Origin: Micavibrio_C sp964577255 | GTDB lineage: Bacteria > Pseudomonadota > Alphaproteobacteria > Micavibrionales > Micavibrionaceae | Length of the DNA: 13,194 nucleotides | Direction: 5' to 3' | Assembly (NCBI GenBank): GCA_964577255.1 | Contig: CAZNYM010000047.1 | Location: 1 to 13,194 of the forward strand | Shown here: positions 6,114 through 13,194 of the stretch, in pieces | Numbering within the stretch: position 1 is the first letter of the stretch | How the letters are laid out: every line of letters begins with the position of its first letter | Notes under the pieces: generated by a model | Database searches by the model: none | What the model was told of the DNA's origin: nothing | The model's input: the letters and a program-made list of their open reading frames with translations, nothing else | Program-made: the position numbers and the translations under genes

Positions 6114-8051
6114 ATGGGAGCCCGCGAGGACTTTTCCACCGCCACCACCGACCCCGACGAAGCCGCCCTTGCTGCGGTGCCGCCCGCGCGCCCCGAGGTG
6201 CTGCCGTCGCTAGACATGAGCGCCTATTACAGAGGCCCCGACGATCCCGCCATCATCCGCGATGCCCGCAAGCTCAAAAAAGGCGTCCAGCGTTTCGAAC
6301 GGCTTTATGTGGGGACCCTTAAAACCAAGGGTGTGCGTTCCTGGGCCAATGCGCTTGAGACTTATGATGATCTTTTGGGGCTATACAGGAAACTTGAAAA
6401 CTATGTCGACTATCTGGCGTGCAAAGATCCAGAAAAATATGCACTCGATATAAAAGTTATAAATAAAATTATAGACGTTACGCGACCACTCGATTTCTTT
6501 ATTCCTGAAATTTGCTCGATCTCGATTAAAAATCACGAGCAGGCGCTTAGAACATCGCCCCGCTATGCACGTTATAAACGGTGGCTCGAGGATGAAAGGG
6601 CAGTAAAAAAATATAACCTCGATGGCGATACGGAAGAATTGATTTATCGCAAAAATCAGACAGGGACGAATTCCCTGGAATCGCTCTATGACAAAATTAC
6701 CGATGGAATCGAATACGTGTTTCGCGGCAGGCGCATTTCAGAGGATCATCTGATAGAGCTCCTCAAAAGCGCCGATCCGGAGATCCGCAGGGAATCTTAT
6801 TATGTGCGGGCAGCGGCGCTTGCTGGCCAGGCGAAATCGATCACCCATATTTTTAATGACGTTGTCAAAGGAAGAAACGGGGACGACATAGCTCATGGCT
6901 ATAAGAGTACGGAAGAGCGCGTCTATGCCGAAAACAAAATAAGCCAGAAAACGGTCCGCGCCCTGGTGGGGGAGGTGCAGCGCGAGGGATCCGGTCTGAT
7001 GCACAGGCTTATGCGCATGAAGTGTCTTGCCGCGGGAAAAGACGTGCTCAAACCCTATGATATAAAAATTCCGATGGGGGTTGATCCATGGGGAGGGCGT
7101 CCCATTGCTTTCAACCATGCGCGTTCGATCATTGTTGCGGCCTACAAAAGATTTTCTCCCGAATTGGCGCAAAAGGTCGATGAGATTTTTGCTTCCGGCT
7201 GGATTGATGCAGAAGTGGATTTCAAGAAGACCCAATGGACCTATTGCAACGAAGCCGCCAAAGGCCTGCATCCGTTCATCATGATCCAATGGGACGGAAG
7301 CCATCAAGGTCTGATGGATCTGGCTCACGAAGTAGGTCATGCGCTTCATTTTCATCTGAACNNNNNNNNNNAAGCGGTTAATCGTCAAAGCCTTGTCGAG
7401 GGTCGCTGCACTTTGCAGGAAACCGCCAGCATATTCAGCGAAATTCTCGTTAATAGCTTCATTATTGATTGCGCCACTGACAACGATCACAAACAATTCC
7501 TTCTTGAAAAATACGCGTTTGATGCCTTGTCTACAGTTGTTTATCAGGAGCGCGTACTGGCCTTCGAACGCATGGCCAATAGGGATATCGTCAAGAACGG
7601 GGATCAGACGCCGGAAATTTTAAACGATCAGTGGACCTCGATGCTTAGCGACATGTACGGGCCCTATGTCGATTATGAAGATGTTTCCAGTGGATGTTGG
7701 ATGTCGATACAGCACATATTCAGCAAGCCTTTTTATGTTTTTTCTTATTCCATGAGCGGCTGCCTGGCTCACGGTCTTTATGCCCAATATAAGGCAGTTG
7801 AAGACAAGAGAGGCTTCGCGCAGAACTACATTGATTTTCTCAGGCACGGGTCGCTCAAGACAACGGAAGAAGCATTCGCTCCTTTCGGCATCAAAATGCG
7901 CGGAAAATCTTTCTGGAGAAAGGCGCTTGGGGAGATTGAAGGCATCATCGACGATCTCGAGGATTCGGTCAAAAAATCCCTGCCTGCGCCCTGGGGATGG
8001 CCGAAGGCCAGAGAGCCTGCCACACCGGATAAGGCCCGGGTTCCGTCTTAA
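6114..8051 (+). CDS. pepF: M3-family metallopeptidase, oligoendopeptidase F-like (contains assembly gap)
   Basis: A cytosolic zinc peptidase expected to cut short peptides. The 645 residues (gap counted as four) fit the M3B family, with a helical N-terminal half and a catalytic C-terminal half. The zinc motif is HEVGH (H405, E406, H409); the third ligand is the Glu of QETASIF (E436). GWIDAEVDF and the tail FWRKALGEIEGIIDDLED are also family-like. The usual GK-x-GAFC stretch before the zinc motif is replaced by KKTQWTYCN, so this is a divergent member. Ten N at 7362-7371 fall between the zinc ligands; the frame stays open across them. The ATG at 6114 has only a weak TAGAG upstream; ATG 6216 would remove a variable N-terminus. 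Composition is odd: about residues 75-620 are AT-rich (25% GC by hand count at 6421-6480), whereas both ends are GC-rich (72% at 6121-6180). It ends in a PAPWGW-containing tail. Confidence 0.85.
   Translation: MGAREDFSTATTDPDEAALAAVPPARPEVLPSLDMSAYYRGPDDPAIIRDARKLKKGVQRFERLYVGTLKTKGVRSWANALETYDDLLGLYRKLENYVDYLACKDPEKYALDIKVINKIIDVTRPLDFFIPEICSISIKNHEQALRTSPRYARYKRWLEDERAVKKYNLDGDTEELIYRKNQTGTNSLESLYDKITDGIEYVFRGRRISEDHLIELLKSADPEIRRESYYVRAAALAGQAKSITHIFNDVVKGRNGDDIAHGYKSTEERVYAENKISQKTVRALVGEVQREGSGLMHRLMRMKCLAAGKDVLKPYDIKIPMGVDPWGGRPIAFNHARSIIVAAYKRFSPELAQKVDEIFASGWIDAEVDFKKTQWTYCNEAAKGLHPFIMIQWDGSHQGLMDLAHEVGHALHFHLNXXXXAVNRQSLVEGRCTLQETASIFSEILVNSFIIDCATDNDHKQFLLEKYAFDALSTVVYQERVLAFERMANRDIVKNGDQTPEILNDQWTSMLSDMYGPYVDYEDVSSGCWMSIQHIFSKPFYVFSYSMSGCLAHGLYAQYKAVEDKRGFAQNYIDFLRHGSLKTTEEAFAPFGIKMRGKSFWRKALGEIEGIIDDLEDSVKKSLPAPWGWPKAREPATPDKARVPS
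7362..7371. other. Assembly gap (10 N) in the oligopeptidase gene
   Basis: Exactly 10 N, like the gap in glpX. Here the flanks do not visibly overlap. The distance between zinc ligands H405 and E436 is near what the M3 family shows, so little sequence is likely to be missing or duplicated. Confidence 0.95.
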
Positions 8052-8140
8052 TTTATACATAATTTCCACTCATCCTCCGCTGATGCAATGACGGCCCGGG
8101 TGCGCTATGCTGCCTGCGGCTTTAAATGGAGGATACCGAC

Positions 8141-10240
8141 ATGATCGCGCGCGCGCTGCTTCTCACGGGTACGGCTTTTTTCTCTCTCGCGATGGCGCTG
8201 CCTGTTGCGGGGGCCACCGAACAGCCGATGCTGCCGCTCAAGCGCGTGGCTATCTCCACAAGCGGTCTGGCGCTGTTCGAGCACCAGGGCACCGTCGAGG
8301 GCAGCGCCGATCTGCGCCTGCCGGTGCGGCTCGAGTCCGTCGACGACGTTCTCAAAAGCCTGGTGGTCATGGATGAAAAGGGCAGCTTCGGCGGCGTCAG
8401 CCTGCCGGGACGCGAGCCGCTGTCGCAATCCTTCCGCGACCTGCCCTTCAGCCGTGAGGATCTGAATTCGCCGGTGGCGCTGCTGAACGCGCTGCAGGGC
8501 GCCGAAGTTGAAATCGCCGGTGCCGTGCCGCTGCGCGGCCGCCTGATGAACGTCACGGCGGAAACCGAAACCACCGACTCCGGCAACGTCATCACCCGCC
8601 ATCGCGTCAGCGTGATGGGCGAGGGCGGAGTCAAGACCGCCATACTCGAGCGGTTCGATTCCCTGAAATTCACCGAAAAAAGCGTGCAGGATCAGATCGA
8701 CCGCGCGCTCGAAGCTGTCTATACCAACCGCGTGAAGGACCAGCGCGCTCTGACCGTCAGCCTGAAAGGACAGGGTGCGCGCCCGGTGGCGCTGACCTAT
8801 GTGCAGGAAGCGCCGCTGTGGAAAAGCGCTTACCGCCTGGTGATGGACCAGGACGGCAAGGCGTTCCTGCAGGGCTGGGCCATTCTTGAAAACACCACCG
8901 GCATGGACTGGAACGACGTCAATGTCACCGTCCTTTCCGGCGCGCCCGTCACCTACCGCCAGCCGCTTTACGAAAGCTATTATGTCGGTCGCCCGGTGCT
9001 TCCCGTGAAAGTGATGGGTCTCGTCATCCCCCGCGCCGACCAGGGCACGCTCGGCACCGTCGCCGAGGCTGATGGTTATGCTCTTGAGGAAGAAAGAGCT
9101 GCCTCACCGCAGAAGATGAAAATGGCGCGCAACATGGTGGGGTCCTCCGCTGAATCTAGTAATTATGCCATGGCCGATATGGCGATGGCCGCGCCGATGT
9201 CGGCGCCGCCCATGCCGGCGCAGATGGCTGCCGCGCCCATGGCCGTAGCTCAGGATGCCGCGACCCAGATGGTGTTCAGTTTCCCCGCGCCGGTCGATTT
9301 ACCTGCGGGCAATTCGCTGATGGTGCCGTTCGTCAGCCGCGTTATGCCGGCCGAGCAGGTCTGGCTCTACCAGCCTGAAACCAACGCCCAGCATCCGCTC
9401 GCGGCGGTGAAGCTGAAAAACGAGGGTGAAACCGGCCTGCCGCCCGGCATCCTGACGCTGTTCGAGCAAGGCGGGGCGCAGAAGAATATCCTGCATGTCG
9501 GCGACGCGGAAATGCCGATGGTGCCTAAGGCCGAGGACCGCTTCATCAGCTACGCCCTCGACACTAAAACCAAGGTCGAGCAAAGCGTGAGCGAGGACCG
9601 TCAGCTGGGCCTGATCACGATCAGTAAAGGCCTGCTGTACCAAAAAGTGGTGTGGCACAGCACGACCGACTACACCCTCAAGGCCCCGGCCGAGGAAGAC
9701 AGGACGATCGTGATCGAGCATCCCCGCCGCCATGGCTGGGAACTGGTGAAGCCCGAGGGTCTGGCGGCGGAGCCCGATATTACCCCCACTCATTACCGCC
9801 TGAGCGTGAAAGTGCCGAAAGGGGAAACTGCAAAACTGAAAGTGCGTCTTGAACGCGCGGACACGGAAAGTCTTTCCCTCGTCGGCATATCGCCCGAGGA
9901 GATGGAAACCCGCCTGACCGCCAGCGGCAAGGATATCAAGCCCGAGCTGCGCCGCGCGCTGCAGAAGATCAGAGAGCTGCAGAGCGCCGTATACAGCGCC
10001 CAGGTCCAGCTTGAAGAGATCGAACGCCAGCGCCAGTCCATCTTCGCCGATCAGGCCCGCCTGCGCGAGAACATCGAGAAGGTCGCCACCAACAACGATC
10101 TCGGCAAGCGTTACCTGAAACAGCTGAACGAGCAGGAAGACACGCTTGAGAACCTGAACAAGCAGGAGCAGTCATCCCGCGCCGCGCTGAGCCAGGCGCA
10201 AAACGCGCTGGCCCAGTATGTCAGCACGCTTGAGCTGTAG
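8141..10240 (+). CDS. Exported DUF4139-type protein with C-terminal coiled coil
   Basis: A 699-residue protein of unknown function. The start at 8141 is chosen because GGAGG (8128-8132) lies 8 nt upstream and the product then opens with a good signal peptide (residues 1-25, cleavage expected after AGA before TEQ); the ATG at 8126 would put five polar residues in front and overlaps the ribosome binding site. The mature protein should be periplasmic or outer-membrane-associated. The APLWKSAYRLV - LQGWAILENTTGMDWNDV block (about residues 225-270) is the hallmark I recognise from DUF4139 proteins. Residues about 344-372 are a Met/Ala/Pro-rich low-complexity insert. From about residue 600 to the end is a Gln/Glu/Leu-rich coiled coil (RRALQKIRELQSAV and LEEIERQRQSIF). 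It converges on hmgA with only 3 nt between the stops. DUF4139 is a family name, not a function. Confidence 0.85.
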   Translation: MIARALLLTGTAFFSLAMALPVAGATEQPMLPLKRVAISTSGLALFEHQGTVEGSADLRLPVRLESVDDVLKSLVVMDEKGSFGGVSLPGREPLSQSFRDLPFSREDLNSPVALLNALQGAEVEIAGAVPLRGRLMNVTAETETTDSGNVITRHRVSVMGEGGVKTAILERFDSLKFTEKSVQDQIDRALEAVYTNRVKDQRALTVSLKGQGARPVALTYVQEAPLWKSAYRLVMDQDGKAFLQGWAILENTTGMDWNDVNVTVLSGAPVTYRQPLYESYYVGRPVLPVKVMGLVIPRADQGTLGTVAEADGYALEEERAASPQKMKMARNMVGSSAESSNYAMADMAMAAPMSAPPMPAQMAAAPMAVAQDAATQMVFSFPAPVDLPAGNSLMVPFVSRVMPAEQVWLYQPETNAQHPLAAVKLKNEGETGLPPGILTLFEQGGAQKNILHVGDAEMPMVPKAEDRFISYALDTKTKVEQSVSEDRQLGLITISKGLLYQKVVWHSTTDYTLKAPAEEDRTIVIEHPRRHGWELVKPEGLAAEPDITPTHYRLSVKVPKGETAKLKVRLERADTESLSLVGISPEEMETRLTASGKDIKPELRRALQKIRELQSAVYSAQVQLEEIERQRQSIFADQARLRENIEKVATNNDLGKRYLKQLNEQEDTLENLNKQEQSSRAALSQAQNALAQYVSTLEL

Positions 10241-10243
10241 GGT

Positions 10244-11560
10244 TTACTTCCGGCCGCTATATATTCTTTTGATGCCCTGCCAGGCCTGGAAATAATCTTT
10301 CTGCAGGGTTTTGGCCTTCAGCGCCTGGGCCGTGGGGCGGAAGACGTAGCGGCTTTCGAACATGAAGGCGAGGGATTCCTGCGCGATCTTCTGCGGCAGC
10401 AGGTCTGCTTCCATCGCTTTTTTCACCACCGCGGCATCGGGCCCGTGCCCGGACATGCAATTATGAATCGAACAGCCGCCCGGGGCGAAGGTGCCACCGG
10501 CTTCGCCTTCCTTGCCGTCATAGATGCCGGAGATCAGGCCCATGAATTCGCACATCACGTTGCGGTGGAACCACGGCGGCCGGAAGCTATGCTCGGCCAC
10601 CATCCAGCGCGGCGGGAAGATGACGAAATCGACATTCGCCGTGCCGGCGGGATGCGAGGGCGATGTCAGCACGGTATAGATCGACGGATCGGGATGGTCG
10701 TAGCTGACGGTGTTGATGGTATTGAACAGCGACAGATCGTATTTGTACGGCGCGTAATTACCGTGCCATGCCATGACGTTGAGCGGGCTGTGGTCGTATT
10801 CCCCGCGCCACGTTTTGCCGCCGAATTTGGCGATGACTTCGTAAGCGCCGCGTTTATCCTCGAACGCCGCCACCGGCGTCAGGAAATCGCGCGGATTGGC
10901 CAGACCGTTGGCGCCGATGGGGCCGAGGTCGGGCAGCTGCAGCGGCGCGCCGTAATTCTCGCACACATAGCCGCGCGCGGCTTCGTCCGCCAGATCGACC
11001 GCGAACTTGATGCCGCGCGGGATGACCGCGATTTCGCCGGGCTCGACACCGATGACGCCCAGCTCGGTCCGCAGGGTCAGCCCGCCCAGCTGCGGTACGA
11101 TCAGGAATTCGCCGTCGGCGCTGTAAAAGAAACGCTTTTTCATCGACGCCGTGGCGGCGTACAGATGAATCGCCAGACCCGACCAGGAATGGGAATCGCC
11201 GTTGCCCGCCACGGTGAACAGACCATCGACGAAATCGACTGCGCCTCCCGGCAGAGGGTGCGGCCCCCAGCGCATCTGATTGGGCCCCGTATCGGCGTCA
11301 TCGAACGGCGAGCCCAGGAGGGTTTTATGCCGGTAGGGCTCGTAAGGCTTATGACGGACGGAAGGCAGAATGCGGTAAGTCCACGTGCGGCGGTTCTGCG
11401 CCCGCGGCGCGGTGAAGGGGCTGCCGCTGATCTGCTCGGTGTAAAGGCCGTAGGCAGGCTTCTGCGGGCTGTTCTGCCCGGCGGGCAGGGCGCCCTTCTG
11501 CGCCTCGGTGCTGAAATGATTGCCGAAGCCCGGCATGTAACCCGTCGTGTTTTTCTTCAT
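10244..11560 (-). CDS. hmgA: Homogentisate 1,2-dioxygenase
   Basis: Fe(II) ring-cleaving enzyme converting homogentisate to 4-maleylacetoacetate in tyrosine and phenylalanine catabolism; cytosolic. The protein is 438 residues, normal for the family. The start at 11560 is fixed by AGGAG (plus-strand 11568-11572) 7 nt upstream and by the typical opening YMPGFGNHFSTEA; an earlier in-frame start at 11623 would overlap the preceding gene. Iron ligands map to H332 and E338 (in WFHRNVMCEFMG) and H372 (in CMSGHGPD), equivalent to human H335, E341 and H371. The proposed acid/base histidine (human H292) is H289 in SYDHPDPSIYTVL. A 4-residue insert between E338 and H372, relative to the human sequence as I recall it, is the only visible difference there. 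It is the last gene of a minus-strand operon, 26 nt behind an unknown gene. Confidence 0.98.
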   Translation of the reverse strand: MKKNTTGYMPGFGNHFSTEAQKGALPAGQNSPQKPAYGLYTEQISGSPFTAPRAQNRRTWTYRILPSVRHKPYEPYRHKTLLGSPFDDADTGPNQMRWGPHPLPGGAVDFVDGLFTVAGNGDSHSWSGLAIHLYAATASMKKRFFYSADGEFLIVPQLGGLTLRTELGVIGVEPGEIAVIPRGIKFAVDLADEAARGYVCENYGAPLQLPDLGPIGANGLANPRDFLTPVAAFEDKRGAYEVIAKFGGKTWRGEYDHSPLNVMAWHGNYAPYKYDLSLFNTINTVSYDHPDPSIYTVLTSPSHPAGTANVDFVIFPPRWMVAEHSFRPPWFHRNVMCEFMGLISGIYDGKEGEAGGTFAPGGCSIHNCMSGHGPDAAVVKKAMEADLLPQKIAQESLAFMFESRYVFRPTAQALKAKTLQKDYFQAWQGIKRIYSGRK

Positions 11561-11586
11561 GGCCAAGCTCCTGTTCTCTGTGCTCG

Positions 11587-12240
11587 TTAAAGGCCCTGCG
11601 GCTGCAATCCGCCCCAGCCCCACGAGGCGGGCGGGGTATCTTCTGCTTTCCTGCCCTTGCCGGCGCGCGGCGGCCGGGCGGGGGCGTGTTCGGAATAATC
11701 GGGAATGGCCTGCAGTTCTTCAAGCACGCGCAAAACCTTATCGCCGTTGCCGGCCAGGATATCGAGCGCGATCATGGTCTCGGCGTTATCGACGTCGCGG
11801 GCCACCGCCAGATAATCGCCGAGATAGACGGCCTGTATCCTTGAATAATGCAGGGCAAAGATTTCGTCGTATTCCTGCTGGAGGCTCCGGCAATGCGTGA
11901 TATAGCCGTGCTGCTGCCTTACCGCTATCTGGCCGCATATCTTGCTGTGAATGGCCTTGAGCGTGCCTTCCTTCGCCAGGGTATGAGGAAGGCTGATCAC
12001 ATACATATCGTCATCGACGGCTTCCTGCAGGCGATCGTCAAGCTTTCTGGATTTCAGAAGATGCGCCGTACCCCAAAAGCCCCTGGGGTACAGGATAGTT
12101 TCATAGAAACAGGCATCGAGATCGATGAGCGTCACCAGCCGGTCGCCGTCGATCTTCTCCCAGGCGTCCCTGATGGCGCGGTAATCGCGGAGGCGCGAAG
12201 TGACGGGCGAAGCGGCGAGGGCAAAGGCTTTGTCTATCAT
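11587..12240 (-). CDS. Unrecognised 217-aa protein between tdh and hmgA
   Basis: No family recognised. The start ATG at 12240 has GGGAG 7 nt upstream, lying within the end of tdh, and only 4 nt separate it from the tdh stop; hmgA begins 26 nt after its stop, so the three genes look like one operon. The product is soluble and mostly helical, without signal peptide or membrane segment. A hydrophobic strand ending in an acidic pair (RLVTLIDLDACFYETI, about residues 34-49) superficially resembles the DxD motif of HAD phosphatases, but the other HAD motifs are not evident, so I do not call it one. The last 30 residues are Pro/Gly/basic-rich, probably disordered, and contain PPASWGWGG, similar to the tail of the oligopeptidase in this window. 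Placement suggests a role linked to amino acid catabolism, which is inference only. Confidence 0.85.
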   Translation of the reverse strand: MIDKAFALAASPVTSRLRDYRAIRDAWEKIDGDRLVTLIDLDACFYETILYPRGFWGTAHLLKSRKLDDRLQEAVDDDMYVISLPHTLAKEGTLKAIHSKICGQIAVRQQHGYITHCRSLQQEYDEIFALHYSRIQAVYLGDYLAVARDVDNAETMIALDILAGNGDKVLRVLEELQAIPDYSEHAPARPPRAGKGRKAEDTPPASWGWGGLQPQGL

Positions 12241-12244
12241 GCTC

Positions 12245-13194
12245 TCACTCCCAGTCCATCACGACTTTGCCGCACTGGCCCGATTTCATCGCCTCGAAGC
12301 CGGTCAGATAATCGTCGATCTTTATGCGATGGGTGATGACCCGGCGGATGTCGAGGCCCGACTGCAGCATCGAAACCATTTTGTACCAGGTTTCGTACAT
12401 CTCGCGGCCGTAGATGCCCTTGATGACCAGGCCCCTGAAGATGACCTGGTTCCAGTCGATATCCATCTTCCCGCCGGGCGGAATGCCAAGCAGTGCGATT
12501 TTGCCGCCGTTCATCATGGCACCGACCATCTGCTGAAACGCGGATTCGACGCCCGACATTTCAAGCCCGACATCGAACCCTTCCTTCATGCCGAGATCCT
12601 TCATGACATCACCCAGCCTTTCCTTGGCGACGTTGACGGCGCGCGTGGCGCCCATTTTTTCAGCCAGCGCCAGGCGGTAAGGATTGACATCGGTGATCAC
12701 CACATGGCGCGCGCCCGCGTGTTTGCAGATAGGCACCGCCATGCAGCCGATGGGGCCCGCGCCGGTGATCAGAACATCCTCGCCCACAAGGTCGAACGAC
12801 AGCGCCGTATGCACGGCGTTGCCGAACGGGTCGAAAATCGCCGCCAGTTCATCGTCGATATTGTCGGGGATGGGGAATACGTTCTCGGCCGGCAAGGAAA
12901 GATGCTCGGCGAAGCTGCCGGGCCTGTTCACCCCCACGCCCTTGGTGTGCGGGCACAGATGGCGCTTGCCGGCGCGGCAATTGCGGCAATGGCCGCAGAC
13001 GATATGGCCTTCGCCCGACACGCGCTGGCCGATCTTCAGGTGCTTGACTTCGCTGCCCAGCTTTTCGATCACGCCGGCATATTCATGCCCCACTACCATC
13101 GGCACCGGCACGGTTTTCTGGGCCCAGTCGTCCCACTTGTAGATGTGCAGGTCGGTGCCGCAGATGGCGGATTTTTTGATCTTGATCAGAACAT
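12245..13194 (-). CDS. tdh: L-threonine 3-dehydrogenase, 3' part (5' end outside window)
   Basis: NAD-dependent, zinc-containing oxidation of L-threonine to 2-amino-3-ketobutyrate, which Kbl normally splits into glycine and acetyl-CoA. The frame is open to the right edge; about 26 N-terminal residues are missing compared with the E. coli enzyme. Catalytic zinc residues are seen in AICGTDLH (Cys) and VVGHEYAG (His, Glu). The structural zinc lobe has four cysteines in CGHCRNCRAGKRHLC. The Rossmann motif is GAGPIG. Long stretches resemble E. coli Tdh closely, for example FDPFGNAVHTALSFDLVGED and IKGIYGREM. The C-terminus ends MDWE, as expected. The GTG at 13111 is internal, not a start. It is the first visible gene of the tdh - unknown - hmgA operon; no kbl is seen downstream, so it must lie upstream beyond the window or elsewhere. 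Confidence 0.98.
   Translation of the reverse strand, partial: VLIKIKKSAICGTDLHIYKWDDWAQKTVPVPMVVGHEYAGVIEKLGSEVKHLKIGQRVSGEGHIVCGHCRNCRAGKRHLCPHTKGVGVNRPGSFAEHLSLPAENVFPIPDNIDDELAAIFDPFGNAVHTALSFDLVGEDVLITGAGPIGCMAVPICKHAGARHVVITDVNPYRLALAEKMGATRAVNVAKERLGDVMKDLGMKEGFDVGLEMSGVESAFQQMVGAMMNGGKIALLGIPPGGKMDIDWNQVIFRGLVIKGIYGREMYETWYKMVSMLQSGLDIRRVITHRIKIDDYLTGFEAMKSGQCGKVVMDWE

Noticed and set aside
10445..11590. 381-codon open frame antisense to hmgA
   Set aside because: hmgA has all iron ligands and a proper start; the opposite frame is an Arg/Ala-rich shadow without a ribosome binding site.
11848..12336. 162-codon plus-strand frame over the unknown gene and the end of tdh
   Set aside because: It overlaps the end of tdh and most of a gene with a well-placed ribosome binding site; no supporting start signal was seen.
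1..13194. CRISPR array, IS element, toxin-antitoxin or defence cluster
   Set aside because: No regularly spaced repeats, transposase, inverted-repeat ends or recognised defence genes were seen on either strand.

Overview
The window looks like a draft or metagenome-assembled scaffold from an alphaproteobacterium. The hom - glpX - recJ order is typical of that class, most of the coding sequence is GC-rich, and one tRNA-Glu gene with an encoded CCA is present. Two runs of exactly 10 N (1720-1729 and 7362-7371) look like scaffolding placeholders. The first one clearly joins two overlapping but non-identical copies of the same glpX segment, so the sequence is partly a strain composite. The genus cannot be told from the sequence alone.

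Layout, left to right. (1) Positions 1-1154: the 3' part of hom (homoserine dehydrogenase with a C-terminal ACT domain), cut by the left edge. (2) 1167-1439, minus strand: a small unrecognised gene with its own good ribosome binding site and a plausible promoter. (3) 1584-5754, plus strand: a tight run of glpX (class II fructose-1,6-bisphosphatase), a DMT/EamA-type membrane protein, recJ and a small SET-domain protein. The junctions are 5 nt, ATGA and TAATG, so the last three genes are probably translationally coupled. (4) 5875-5950: tRNA-Glu(UUC). (5) 6114-8051: an M3-family oligoendopeptidase F-like metallopeptidase whose core has much lower GC than its ends and its neighbours. (6) 8141-10240: an exported DUF4139-type protein with a Met/Ala/Pro-rich insert and a C-terminal coiled coil. 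(7) 10244-13194, minus strand: a convergent operon transcribed tdh (threonine 3-dehydrogenase, cut by the right edge) - unknown 217-aa protein - hmgA (homogentisate 1,2-dioxygenase).

Functionally this is mostly core metabolism and DNA repair: aspartate-family amino acid synthesis (hom), gluconeogenesis (glpX), single-strand exonuclease repair (recJ), peptide turnover (pepF-like), and threonine plus tyrosine/phenylalanine catabolism (tdh, hmgA). There is no CRISPR array, phage, IS element or obvious new defence system. The parts most worth a second look are the unknown gene inside the tdh-hmgA operon, the SET protein coupled to recJ, the compositional mosaic in the pepF-like gene, a PA-x-WGW tail motif shared by two unrelated proteins, and the chimeric glpX join.
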